Source: Ancylobacter rudongensis (lineage in GTDB: Bacteria > Pseudomonadota > Alphaproteobacteria > Rhizobiales > Xanthobacteraceae). Taken from it: 64,000 nt of DNA. The DNA is taken from positions 124,001 to 188,000 of the forward strand of contig NZ_FMTP01000001.1 in the NCBI RefSeq assembly GCF_900100155.1, in the 5' to 3' direction. Made by a program: the position numbers and the translations under genes. The notes beneath the pieces are model-generated. The model searched no databases. It was given only the letters and a program-made list of their open reading frames with translations, and was not told the origin of the DNA. Numbering within the stretch: the stretch's first letter is position 1; each line of letters opens with the position of its first letter. Positions 1-7,859 of the stretch are shown piece by piece.

Positions 1-197
1 CGACCCGTCGCGACAACATGCGTCGCTCCGCCGACGAGCTGAAGGGCCAGCTCAGCGAGGCGCGCCTCGCCCATGACGAGGCGCTGGACGAGCTGAAGAA
101 GATGGAGGCGCTCGGCGAGCGCGAGCGGGTCGAGGCGCCCGTCGAAATGGCACCCCGCAACATTGCCGGCCGGGCCCGGGCCGTGCTCGGCGCCTGA
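1..197 (+). CDS. C-terminal end of an unidentified protein (partial)
   Basis: The frame that ends in TGA at 195-197 is open back to the window edge and encodes the last 64 residues of a protein whose start lies outside. The visible part is highly charged and rich in Glu, Lys, Arg, Ala and Leu, with a helix-forming stretch of DEALDELKKMEAL type, then an Arg/Ala-rich tail ending in LGA. This looks like a helical or coiled-coil C-terminus. No family can be assigned from this fragment. It converges with the acetyltransferase gene, whose stop is only 6 bases away. Confidence 0.55.
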   Translation, partial: TRRDNMRRSADELKGQLSEARLAHDEALDELKKMEALGERERVEAPVEMAPRNIAGRARAVLGA

Positions 198-203
198 GAG
201 CGC

Positions 204-830
204 TCAGCCGGCCTCGATGACAGGTACATGCGGCGCCGCCTCGCGCGCCAGCACCCCGGCGAGGCGGGGATCGTCGACGATCTCCACCGCGCTCGCATAG
301 GGCCGGAATCCCGCCTTGATGTAGAAAATCAGCGCGCCCTGCTTGTCATGGGTGCAGGTGTGGACATGCACCCGCCGGGGCTGGCGCTCCCAGGCGCGGG
401 CCAGCGCCCGGTTCATCATGAAGCGGCCGGCGCCGCTGCCCACCATGTCGGGCACGAGCCCGACAAAGGCGAGTTCGATCTCGCCCGGCACGCGGCCATC
501 GAGCTCGATATAGCCGGCCTCCACGCCATTCTTGCGCAGCACCAGCACCTCCACCTCGGGGGAGTGAAGGATCGCGGCCAGTTCCGCGTCGCTCATGCGC
601 AGCCGCGAGAACCACAGCCAGTCCTCGCCGACGCGACGGAACAGCGCGCGGTACCAGGCGACATCCGGGGCGGTCATCCGTTCCAGCGTCAGGCCCTCGC
701 TGGCCCGCTCCGGCAGAGGCGGGGGCGGGGCGGTCATCTCAAGCATCGTCACTATCCCCGCGATCTTGCCGAGCGGCAGGGGCGTGTAGCCATTAAGATT
801 GAGGATGAGCGGCGCGGCGGGATCGGTCAT
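204..830 (-). CDS. GNAT-family N-acetyltransferase
   Basis: The 208-residue product has a GNAT domain in its C-terminal half. The acetyl-CoA loop motif is at about residues 130-135 (VGSGAG, followed by RFMMNRAL). A central strand ([11 protein letters not shown]) precedes it, and a late aromatic segment ([13 protein letters not shown], about 166-178) is typical of motif B. The substrate is unknown. I chose the ATG at 830 ([10 protein letters not shown]) because residues upstream of it in the longer frame are Arg/Pro-rich and unlike a domain. The gene is divergent from cysA, with 158 bases between the two starts, and converges with the truncated gene at the left edge. Confidence 0.8.
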   Translation of the reverse strand: MTDPAAPLILNLNGYTPLPLGKIAGIVTMLEMTAPPPPLPERASEGLTLERMTAPDVAWYRALFRRVGEDWLWFSRLRMSDAELAAILHSPEVEVLVLRKNGVEAGYIELDGRVPGEIELAFVGLVPDMVGSGAGRFMMNRALARAWERQPRRVHVHTCTHDKQGALIFYIKAGFRPYASAVEIVDDPRLAGVLAREAAPHVPVIEAG

Positions 831-988
831 GGCGGGAACTTCCGGTGAGGTCGCCCCTTCTAGCCTCATCGGCGCACCTTCCGCCATGGGGCGGATGCCG
901 GTGCGCGGCGCGTTGCGGGGTTCACAGCGGCGAATTTTCGGATATCTTGCGGATAATTCCATTTAGTACATCTAAAGAGAGTGAATTC
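831..988. promoter_or_regulatory. Divergent promoter region between acetyltransferase and cysA
   Basis: The interval holds both upstream regions. Its cysA-proximal part (about 935-985) is much more AT-rich than its surroundings, with TTTCGGATATC, GGATAATTCC and ATTTAGTACATCTAAAG. The cysA ATG at 989 is preceded by AAAGAGAG as a modest ribosome-binding site. No convincing -35/-10 pair or sulfur-regulator site could be fixed by eye. Confidence 0.35.
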
Positions 989-2089
989 ATGACGGTCGCC
1001 GTCACCATCGACCAGGTCGGCAAGAGCTTCGGCAGCGGCGCGCCGGCGCTTTCCAACGTCTCGCTCGATGTGAAGCCCAGCGAACTGGTGGCGCTGCTCG
1101 GTCCTTCCGGCTCGGGCAAGACCACGCTGCTGCGCATCGTTGCCGGGCTGGAGCAGCCGAGCCATGGCCGGGTGCTGTTCGACGGGCATGACGCGCTCTC
1201 GGTGCCGGTGCGCCGGCGCGGCATTGGCTTCGTGTTCCAGAACTACGCCCTGTTCCGCCACATGACGGTGGCGGAGAATGTCGCCTTCGGCCTGCGCTCG
1301 CGCCCGCGCGCCGAGCGGCCGTCGGAAGCCGATATCCGCTCGCGCGTGGCGGACCTTCTCGCGCTGGTGCAGCTGGAATCCTATGGCGGGCGTTTCCCGG
1401 CGCAGCTTTCCGGCGGCCAGCGCCAGCGCGTGGCGCTGGCCCGCGCGCTGGCGATCGAGCCCAAGGTGCTGCTGCTGGACGAGCCCTTCGGCGCGCTCGA
1501 CGCGCTGGTGCGCAAGGAACTGCGCCGCTGGCTGCGCGAGCTGCATGACCGCACCGGCCACACCACGCTGTTCGTCACCCATGACCAGGAAGAGGCGCTG
1601 GAACTCGCCGACCGGGTGGTGGTGATGGGCAAGGGCAAGATCGAGCAGGTCGGCACGCCGGATGATGTGTATGACCGGCCGGAAACCGCCGCGGTGTTCG
1701 GCTTCATGGGCGAATCGAGCCGGATCGAGGTCGAGGTGAAGGGCGGCGTGGCGCTTGCCGGCGCCACCGCCATCGCCGCGGCGACGCAGTCCGTGCCGGA
1801 TGGGCCGGGCCTGCTCTATGTGCGCCCGCATGATGTGACGCTGGGCCTGCCCGGCACGGCGGGGCTGAAGGGGCAGGTGCGCGCCTTCCGCCGCCACGGC
1901 GCCATCCGCCGGGTGGAGATCGCGGTGGGCAGCGCCGTGCTGGAGGCCGATATCGCCCCGACGGTGCGGGTGCCGATCGGCGAGAAGGTGGCGGTACGGC
2001 TCGACCGCGCCCGCCTGTTCGCCTCCGAGGGGCCGGGCGTCGATACCAAGGCCCCGCCGGCGCAGCAGCCGGGCGACTACGCGATCTGA
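989..2089 (+). CDS. cysA: Sulfate/thiosulfate ABC transporter ATP-binding protein
   Basis: The 366-residue protein is an ABC ATPase of the CysA/PotA class, the cytoplasmic motor for sulfate or thiosulfate import. Walker A is GPSGSGKT at 38-45, the signature LSGGQRQR is near 141, Walker B is VLLLDEPFG near 160, and the switch histidine is in FVTHDQEEA near 197. After the ATPase, [12 protein letters not shown] leads into a TOBE-like C-terminal domain. The start at 989 ([15 protein letters not shown]) matches the family N-terminus; the longer upstream frame is non-domain. No cysP/sbp, cysT or cysW gene is next to it, so it is an orphan here. Assignment to sulfate rather than another anion rests on overall resemblance. 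Confidence 0.85.
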   Translation: MTVAVTIDQVGKSFGSGAPALSNVSLDVKPSELVALLGPSGSGKTTLLRIVAGLEQPSHGRVLFDGHDALSVPVRRRGIGFVFQNYALFRHMTVAENVAFGLRSRPRAERPSEADIRSRVADLLALVQLESYGGRFPAQLSGGQRQRVALARALAIEPKVLLLDEPFGALDALVRKELRRWLRELHDRTGHTTLFVTHDQEEALELADRVVVMGKGKIEQVGTPDDVYDRPETAAVFGFMGESSRIEVEVKGGVALAGATAIAAATQSVPDGPGLLYVRPHDVTLGLPGTAGLKGQVRAFRRHGAIRRVEIAVGSAVLEADIAPTVRVPIGEKVAVRLDRARLFASEGPGVDTKAPPAQQPGDYAI

Positions 2090-2106
2090 GGGGCGTCTGC
2101 CCTGAC

Positions 2107-2220
2107 GCCCTCATCCCCGGGCTTGACCCGGGGATCCAGGCTTGCGACGGCCGCTCGGCCCGATGCCCGGGGGCGTCCTTCCGGGCCACGGGGTGCCCGG
2201 GTCAAGCTCGGGCATGAGGG
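2107..2220. repeat. Palindromic repeat, family B
   Basis: Two inverted arms flank about 50 bases: CCCTCATCCCCGGGCTTGAC near 2108 and GGGTCAAGCTCGGGCATGAG near 2198. The arms match those at 7752-7859 and 13231-13321. It lies between the convergent cysA and methyltransferase genes and may fold into a long hairpin on either transcript. Confidence 0.8.
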
Positions 2221-2235
2221 CCGCGCGGCGTGCGC

Positions 2236-2874
2236 TCAGCGCCGCTCCAGCTTCCAGACGTCCTCGACCACCGGCCCGACGCCGCGCAGCCCGCCCTTGA
2301 GCGGGTGCTTTTCCAGCAGTGTCGGGTGGTAGGCCGCGCCGTAGAGGCGGCGCACCTCGTGCTCGTGGACGGCAAAGGGCGGGCCGACGGTGAGGCTCTG
2401 GTCGTAGTCGAAGGTGATCAGCAGCTGCCGGGCATGGTGCGTGAGATGCACGAGATGGGCGGCGTAGCGCGCGCGCATCGCCTCGGGCAGGGCGACCAGC
2501 GCGGCGCGGTCATAGATGGCGGCGACCGGCCCCAGCACCTCGTGCGTGAGGTCGAAGATGTCGCCGACGAAGACGGTGATCCCTTCCGCCGCGAAGCGTT
2601 CCAGCGGGCCGATCTCGGTGATCTCGGGCGTGACGCCGAGTTCGGTGAACAGCTGCTCGACGGCGAGGCGGCTCAGCTCCGCGCCGGCCACCTCAAAGCC
2701 GTGCGCCAGCAGCCAGTGCAGATCGTGGCTCTTTCCGCAAAGCGGCACGAACACCCGCGCGCCCGGCGCGAGGCCGAGCGCCTGAAAATGGCGGACCAGC
2801 AGCGGATTGGCCGCGCCTTCGTGAAAGGCGATCTCGTTCGCTTCCCACTTCTTGTGCCAGAAATCGGGGTCCAT
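2236..2874 (-). CDS. tpm: Thiopurine S-methyltransferase-like SAM-dependent methyltransferase
   Basis: The protein has 212 residues and starts MDPDFWHKKWEANEIAFHEG, the hallmark N-terminus of bacterial thiopurine methyltransferases. The SAM-binding region VFVPLCGKSHDLHWLLAHG (about 41-59) and AGAELSRLAVEQLF follow directly. Later motifs include YDRAALVALPEAMRARYA. Bacterial members methylate thiopurines and in some species selenium or tellurium compounds; which applies here is unknown. The ATG at 2874 was chosen because the 19 extra residues of the longer frame are low-complexity Ala/Pro. The gene converges with cysA across a family B repeat. Confidence 0.88.
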   Translation of the reverse strand: MDPDFWHKKWEANEIAFHEGAANPLLVRHFQALGLAPGARVFVPLCGKSHDLHWLLAHGFEVAGAELSRLAVEQLFTELGVTPEITEIGPLERFAAEGITVFVGDIFDLTHEVLGPVAAIYDRAALVALPEAMRARYAAHLVHLTHHARQLLITFDYDQSLTVGPPFAVHEHEVRRLYGAAYHPTLLEKHPLKGGLRGVGPVVEDVWKLERR

Positions 2875-2936
2875 GGCGGTGCCTTCCTGTTGCGCGGGCG
2901 GCATCATAGGCGCCGCCGGACTGGAGGCCATCTATT

Positions 2937-3884
2937 TCACTCGCGTGTCCGGCGGATGAAGGCACCGAAGGCGCGCGGGCCGTCGGCCACCGGGATCGTT
3001 TCCACCACCTTCAGCGTCGCGGTGTCGATGATCTCCAGCGTGTTGGCTTCCCAGCAGGCGACGTACACGAAGGCCCCGTCGCGGCTGGCGGCGATGCCCT
3101 CGGGGTAATCGCCGACCGGGATGGCGGCGAGCACCTCAAGCGTCGTGGTGTCGAACACGGTGACGGTCGAATCATACTGGTCGGTGACGAAGGCGCGGCC
3201 CCCGGCCAGCGCCACCGCATAGGGCCGCGCGCCGACCTTGACGGTGGCCACCACCTTGCGCGCCGCGAGGTCGATGATGCTCACATCATTGGAGGCGACA
3301 TTGGCGGTGTAGGCGCGTGCGCCTGCCGCATCGAGGGTGACGCCGAAGGGGCGGGCGCCGACCGGGATCGAGGCGAGGCGGGTGAGGGTCTTGGTGTCGA
3401 TCAGGCTCACCGCGTCGGAATCACGGTCGGCGGAGACCAGCAGCGCGCCGTCCGGCGTCACCGCGAGACCGGAGGGGGATTGGCCGACCGCGACCTCGCC
3501 GGAAACCGTGCCGGTCGCCGCGTCCACCGCCTTGATGCGGTGCTGGTACCAGTCAGCGACATAGGCCGGGCTGCCGGAGGGGTGGACGGCAACGCCGAGC
3601 GGACCGCCGCCGAGATCGACCCGGTGGGTCACGCTGCGGGTGGCGGCGTCGAGAATGGTCAGCGCCTTGCCGTCCGGCGAAGTGACGAAGGCGCGGGCGC
3701 CGTCCACGCTCACCGCGATGCCGGCCGGCTTGCCTGAGATGGGCAGGGTGGCCACCACCTTGCGGGTGGCGAGGTCGACGATGGAGAGCCTTTCCGCCGG
3801 CTGCGAGGTGACGAAGGCTTCATCCGCAAGGGCGGGCGAGGCGAGGAGGAGGGCGAGGAGGGCCAGTGCCCCGATCACCGTCAT
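2937..3884 (-). CDS. Secreted YVTN-type beta-propeller protein
   Basis: The 315-residue product begins with a signal peptide (MTVIGALALLALLLASPALA, then DEAF) and continues as about seven repeats of roughly 42 residues with the pattern VATLPIS-GKPAGIAVSVDGARAFVTS and xxxLTILDAATRSV. This is the YVTN/Ncl beta-propeller fold, found in periplasmic proteins, some tied to PQQ-dependent alcohol oxidation. It is likely transcribed with the MxaD-like gene upstream (same strand, about 215 bases apart). The start codon lies inside a family A repeat, and the frame stays open upstream through two repeats, so the start rests on the signal peptide. Exact function unknown. Confidence 0.8.
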   Translation of the reverse strand: MTVIGALALLALLLASPALADEAFVTSQPAERLSIVDLATRKVVATLPISGKPAGIAVSVDGARAFVTSPDGKALTILDAATRSVTHRVDLGGGPLGVAVHPSGSPAYVADWYQHRIKAVDAATGTVSGEVAVGQSPSGLAVTPDGALLVSADRDSDAVSLIDTKTLTRLASIPVGARPFGVTLDAAGARAYTANVASNDVSIIDLAARKVVATVKVGARPYAVALAGGRAFVTDQYDSTVTVFDTTTLEVLAAIPVGDYPEGIAASRDGAFVYVACWEANTLEIIDTATLKVVETIPVADGPRAFGAFIRRTRE

Positions 3885-3987
3885 CCCGGACGACCGAAGG
3901 TCGATCCGGGATCGCAGGGAGGCGGCGCGCGATCCCGGCGCGCGCGGTCGCGCGGCCGGCTCGCGCGGGGGCGCGGCTGGGATGACG
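3879..3987. repeat. Palindromic repeat, family A, overlapping a start codon
   Basis: The outer arms are CGTCATCCCGGACGACCG and GCGGCTGGGATGACG, with inner GATCCGGGATCG and GCGATCCCGGCG segments. Matching copies are at 12501-12595, 54311-54393 and 58632-58722. On the minus strand the left arm reads CCGGGATGACGG and supplies the ATG (3882-3884) of the beta-propeller gene. Confidence 0.8.
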
Positions 3988-4022
3988 CCGGGAGGGAAGG
4001 GCGGCTCATCGGGCCGCCGAGG

Positions 4023-4058
4023 CCCCTCACCCCAACCCTCTCCCCGACGGGGAGAGGG
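4023..4058. repeat. Palindromic repeat, family D (short copy)
   Basis: The sequence CCCCTCACCCCAACCCTCTC is followed by CCCGACGGGGAGAGGG, a hairpin with CCCTCTCCCC/GGGGAGAGGG arms. Longer copies are at 9335-9447 and 22667-22779. Together with the adjacent family A copy it fills the gap between the beta-propeller and MxaD-like genes. Confidence 0.75.
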
Positions 4059-4099
4059 AGAAGGGCACCTCGTCATCGACACCGATATCGCCCTAGGGC

Positions 4100-4645
4100 T
4101 CAGCTGCCGCCCTCGATCTGCTTCTTCATGTTTTCCAGCCCGGCCTTGTAGAGGCCGGTGACGGCGTTGACGGCGGCCTCGTCGTTCAGCTCCGGCGGCG
4201 GGTCATTGTTGGGGTAGCCGCGATAGAAGGCGCCGCGCCACTCGACCTCGGACTTCTTGCCCTCGTCGGCCGGGGTGACGATGAGCCAGGACGAGTAATT
4301 CGTCACCGGCAGCACCGCGACGTCGACCTTGTCGATGCGGTACATCAGGGTCATCTTTTCCGGCTCGAACTTGGCGACCTCTTCCTCGACGGTGGCGCCG
4401 TTCTTCAGGGTGAGGGTGCGCTTGGCGCCGGGGGCGTTGCCGCCGGTGCCCTCGGTCTTGGCGACCACCGGGATCCAGCTGCCATCCTGGAAATTGGAGA
4501 CCACGGCCCACACCTTCTCCGGCGGGGCGTTGATCTCGATCTTCTCGGAAATCTTCTGACGGGTCGGGCCGTGCGCCGCCGCGGGGGGCAGCGTGGCGAG
4601 CAGGGAGGTGGCGGCCAGCGCCGCAGTCAACAGGTGAATCTTCAT
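4100..4645 (-). CDS. MxaD-like SRPBCC-fold periplasmic protein
   Basis: The 181-residue protein has a signal peptide (MKIHLLTAALAATSLLATLP, then PAAAHG) and an SRPBCC/START-like domain: KIEINAPPEKVWAVVSNFQD, then GSWIPVVAKTEGTGG and GAKRTLTLKNGATVEEEVAKFE. It matches the MxaD family of methanol-oxidation clusters, where the protein is thought to affect electron transfer from methanol dehydrogenase to cytochrome c. No mxaF or xoxF gene is in the window. I prefer the ATG at 4645, preceded by GGGATGGA; an in-frame ATG at 4654 is possible. It probably shares an operon with the beta-propeller gene, so both may serve a periplasmic PQQ dehydrogenase encoded elsewhere. Confidence 0.78.
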   Translation of the reverse strand: MKIHLLTAALAATSLLATLPPAAAHGPTRQKISEKIEINAPPEKVWAVVSNFQDGSWIPVVAKTEGTGGNAPGAKRTLTLKNGATVEEEVAKFEPEKMTLMYRIDKVDVAVLPVTNYSSWLIVTPADEGKKSEVEWRGAFYRGYPNNDPPPELNDEAAVNAVTGLYKAGLENMKKQIEGGS

Positions 4646-4773
4646 CGTTTCCATCCCGGAAAAGGGTTCATTCCGGACTTTTGCGTCCGTTGACCCGCAG
4701 TCTAGGGAGGGATTCGGCGTTCGTGAACTCTCTTGCGTGTGGAAAAGTCCCCGGGCCGAATTCTTTTCGGCGG

Positions 4774-6612
4774 TCAGGAGAATTCTTTGAGAATCTTAAG
4801 AAAGGCGGCGCCGAAGGCTTCCAGCTTGGCGGCGCCGACGCCCTTGACCCCGGCCAGCTCGGTGCGGGTGCGCGGATGCTCCACCGCCATCTCCTCCAGC
4901 GTCTTGTCGGCGAAGACGACATAGGCCGGCACATTGCGCTCGGCCGCCAGTTCGCGCCGCAGCGCCTTGAGCTTGCCGAGCAGCGCCGTCTCCGCCGGGG
5001 CGAGCTCCGCGCCGCTGTCGGAGCGGGCGAAGCGCTCGCGCGAGCGCTTGACCGGCGCGCGCAGGGTGAAGGCGCGGGTGCCGCCGAGCACGGCGAGGCC
5101 GATCTCGGTGAGGGTGAGGGCGCCGAAGCGCGTGGGGTCGGCGTGCAGCGCCCCGGTGGCGACAAGCTGGCGCAGCAGCGCGCGCCACTCGGTCGCCGGC
5201 TTGTCGCCCCCGGCGCCGAAATCGGCGAGCTTGTCATGGCCGCGCCCGCAGATCTGGTCGGTGCGCTGGCCGGTGACGACGCTGGCGAGATAGGCGGCGC
5301 CGAAGCGCTCGCCGGTGGCGCGCACGAGACGCAGCACCAGCTGGGCCTCGGCGCTGGCGTCGACCACCTTGGGCGGGTCGCGGCAGACATCGCAGGCGCC
5401 GCACGCCTTGGCGCGCTCGCCGAAATAGCCGAGCAGTACGGCGCGCCGGCAGGTGACGGCCTCGCAGAAGCCGACCATGGCGTCGAGCCGGCGGGCCTCC
5501 ACCATCTTGCGTTCGGGCGGCGAGGGTTCCTCGTCGAGGAAGCGGCGGCGGGTGGCGATATCGCCGGCGGAATAGAGCAGCAGCGCCTCCGCCGGCTGGC
5601 CGTCGCGGCCGGCGCGGCCGATCTCCTGATAATAGGATTCCAGCGTGCCCGGCGCGTCGGCATGCAGCACATAGCGCACATCCGACTTGTCGATGCCCAT
5701 GCCGAAGGCGACGGTGGCGACCATCACCACCCCGTCCTCGGCCAGAAAGGTTTCCTGATTGGCGGCGCGCGCCTCCGCGCTCATGCCGGCATGGTAGGGC
5801 AGGGCGCGGATGCCGGAAGCGGACAGCCGCTCGGCGGTCTCGTCCACCTTCTTGCGCGAGATGCGGTAGATGATGCCGGCCATGCCGGGGCGGGCGCGGA
5901 CATAGCTCTCGATCTGCCGCGCCGGGTCCTTCTTGTCCTCGACGGCGATGAAGATGTTCGGCCGGTCGAAGCCGGAAACGAAGACGCGGGCCTGCCCGCC
6001 GAACAGCCGCTCGACAATGTCGTCGCGGGTGGCGCGGTCGGCGGTGGCGGTCATCGCCACCAGCGGCAGGCCGGGGAAGATCTCGCGTAGCCGGCCGAGG
6101 CCGAGATATTCGTTGCGGAAGGAATGGCCCCATTGCGAGATGCAGTGCGCCTCGTCCACCGCCACCAGACCCAGCGAGAAACGCGACAGCGCCGCCAGCA
6201 TGCGCTCGGTGAGCAGCCGCTCGGGGGCGAGATAGAGCAGGCGCACCTCGCCCGCCGCCACCCGCCGCCAGATCGCGACATTGTCCTCGCGGGATTTTCC
6301 CGAATGGATGGCCTCGGCGGCGACGCCCTGCAGCTTCAGCGCGTTCACCTGGTCGTCCATCAGCGCGATCAGCGGCGAGACGACGATGGAGAGCCCGCCC
6401 TTCACCAGAGCCGGCAGCTGGTAGCACAGCGACTTGCCGGCGCCGGTCGGCATGACCGCCAGCGTCGGCACCCCGGCGAGGATGGAATCGACCACCTCCT
6501 GCTGGCCGGGGCGGAAACGGTCGAAGCCGAACACCTCGGCCAGTCGCGCCCGCTTCGCCTCCTCGATGTGAGGCGGCAGGATGCCGTGCGATGAGGTGAC
6601 GGGAATGTTCAT
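4774..6612 (-). CDS. recQ: ATP-dependent DNA helicase RecQ
   Basis: This 612-residue superfamily 2 helicase unwinds 3' to 5' in recombination and replication repair. The N-terminal FGFDRFRPGQQEVVDSIL is motif 0, Walker A is MPTGAGKSLCYQLPA (about 54-68), and the DEAH box is in VAVDEAHCISQWGHSFR near 151. MTATADRATRDDIV and YYQEIGRAGRDGQPAEALL are further helicase motifs. A zinc-binding RecQ-Ct segment follows (CRRAVLLGYFGE, then CGACDVC). The last 75 or so residues form an HRDC domain ending in ILKEFS. The length is normal for the family and the gene looks intact. It is divergent from cobD. Confidence 0.96.
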   Translation of the reverse strand: MNIPVTSSHGILPPHIEEAKRARLAEVFGFDRFRPGQQEVVDSILAGVPTLAVMPTGAGKSLCYQLPALVKGGLSIVVSPLIALMDDQVNALKLQGVAAEAIHSGKSREDNVAIWRRVAAGEVRLLYLAPERLLTERMLAALSRFSLGLVAVDEAHCISQWGHSFRNEYLGLGRLREIFPGLPLVAMTATADRATRDDIVERLFGGQARVFVSGFDRPNIFIAVEDKKDPARQIESYVRARPGMAGIIYRISRKKVDETAERLSASGIRALPYHAGMSAEARAANQETFLAEDGVVMVATVAFGMGIDKSDVRYVLHADAPGTLESYYQEIGRAGRDGQPAEALLLYSAGDIATRRRFLDEEPSPPERKMVEARRLDAMVGFCEAVTCRRAVLLGYFGERAKACGACDVCRDPPKVVDASAEAQLVLRLVRATGERFGAAYLASVVTGQRTDQICGRGHDKLADFGAGGDKPATEWRALLRQLVATGALHADPTRFGALTLTEIGLAVLGGTRAFTLRAPVKRSRERFARSDSGAELAPAETALLGKLKALRRELAAERNVPAYVVFADKTLEEMAVEHPRTRTELAGVKGVGAAKLEAFGAAFLKILKEFS

Positions 6613-6763
6613 TCCGCGCGTGTTCGTCCGGTTAGGCGGGCATGGCGGCGCCGCGGGTCTTGATAGCGCTGGCGCGGGCGGAAATGGTGGTGCCGCACGG
6701 CCGGTGGATTCGTCTATCCCGGAAGCGGTGGCGAGAGAATCACGACCGAGAGAATCACTTCCG

Positions 6764-7741
6764 ATGAGCCTCGAACTTACTCTTGGTTTAACCCTGGCGG
6801 CGCTGCTGTTCGAGGCCGCGTTTGGCTATCCCTCGTTTTTGCTCGCCCGGATCGGGCATCCGGTGATGTGGATCGGCCGGCTGATCGGCGCTCTCGACCG
6901 CCATGTCAACCGCGACGCCGCCGCCCCGCGCGAGAGGCGGCTCGCCGGGGTGGGGGCGCTGGTGGTGATCGTCGCCGCGAGCGGCGGGGCCGGGCTGCTG
7001 GTGCAGGGCCTGGCGATGAAGCTGCCGCTTGGCCTCGTGCTGGCGGCGCTGGCCGGCTCCAGCCTGCTCGCCCAGCGCAGCCTCTACCAGTTCGTCGGCG
7101 CGGTGGCGGACGGGCTGGAGACGAGCCTGGAGGAGGGGCGGCGGGCGGTGTCCCACATTGTCGGGCGCGACCCGGACAAGCTGGACGAGGCCGGGGTGGC
7201 GCGGGCGGCGATCGAGAGCCTGGCCGAGAACTATTCCGACGGGGTGGTGGCGCCGGCACTGTGGATGGCGATCGGCGGGCTGCCGGGGGCGGCGATCTAC
7301 AAGGGGGTGAATACCGCCGACAGCATGATCGGCCATCGCGATGCGCGGCACCTCTATTTCGGCTGGGCGTCGGCGCGATTCGACGACCTGATCAACCTGC
7401 CGGCCTCGCGGCTTTCCGGCGTGCTGATCGTGGTGGGGGCGCTGTTCGTCCCGGGAGCTTCGCCGCGCCGGGCGTGGCAGGCGATGATGCGTGACGCCTC
7501 CCGCCACCGCTCGCCCAATGCCGGCTGGCCGGAGGCGGCGATGGCCGGGGCGCTCTGCATCGCCATCGCCGGGCCGCGCCATTATGGCGGTACGCTCTCG
7601 GTCGACGGGCTGATGGGCGAGGGCGGGCGCTATGACTGCACCCCCAATGACATCCGCCGCGCGCTCGCCCTCTACCGCGCGGCGGATGCGGTGATGGTGG
7701 CGCTGGTGGCGGGGCTGGCGCTGGTGGCGTGGGGGTGGTGA
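6764..7741 (+). CDS. cobD: Adenosylcobinamide-phosphate synthase
   Basis: The 325-residue integral membrane protein (CobD/CbiB family) attaches the aminopropanol arm to adenosylcobyric acid, giving adenosylcobinamide or its phosphate. Family motifs include HPVMWIGRLIGALDRHVNR, IVGRDPDKLDEAGVARAAIE, SLAENYSDGVVAPALWM and YKGVNTADSMIGHRD. Several hydrophobic segments are visible, including a C-terminal VMVALVAGLALVAWGW. The ATG at 6764 was chosen because the family N-terminus starts there. Upstream, the 12-mer CGAGAGAATCAC is present twice, near 6732 and 6748. It is the first cob gene of the cluster and is followed by a family B repeat. Confidence 0.93.
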   Translation: MSLELTLGLTLAALLFEAAFGYPSFLLARIGHPVMWIGRLIGALDRHVNRDAAAPRERRLAGVGALVVIVAASGGAGLLVQGLAMKLPLGLVLAALAGSSLLAQRSLYQFVGAVADGLETSLEEGRRAVSHIVGRDPDKLDEAGVARAAIESLAENYSDGVVAPALWMAIGGLPGAAIYKGVNTADSMIGHRDARHLYFGWASARFDDLINLPASRLSGVLIVVGALFVPGASPRRAWQAMMRDASRHRSPNAGWPEAAMAGALCIAIAGPRHYGGTLSVDGLMGEGGRYDCTPNDIRRALALYRAADAVMVALVAGLALVAWGW

Positions 7742-7751
7742 GCCACCCACG

Positions 7752-7859
7752 CCCTCATCCGCGGGCGTGACCCGCGGACCCAGCCTCTGCCGTGAATGCG
7801 ATGCTGCGTGGCCTGAGGGCCGCGCCGCTGGGGGCCCGGGTCAAGCCCGGGCATGAGGG
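7752..7859. repeat. Palindromic repeat, family B, overlapping the cobQ stop
   Basis: The left arm is CCCTCATCCGCGGGCGTGAC near 7752 and the right arm is GGGTCAAGCCCGGGCATGAG near 7839. The right arm overlaps the 3' end of cobQ, so on the minus strand it provides the last codons and the stop codon of CobQ. The rest separates the convergent cobD and cobQ genes. Confidence 0.8.

Noticed and set aside
989..2089. Complete sulfate uptake operon
   Set aside because: Only the ATPase gene is present. Neighbours are an acetyltransferase and a methyltransferase, with no binding protein or permease.
6613..6763. Second cobalamin riboswitch upstream of cobD
   Set aside because: No B12 box or GCCACTG element is present in the interval. 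The short duplicated GAGAGAATCAC is the only feature.
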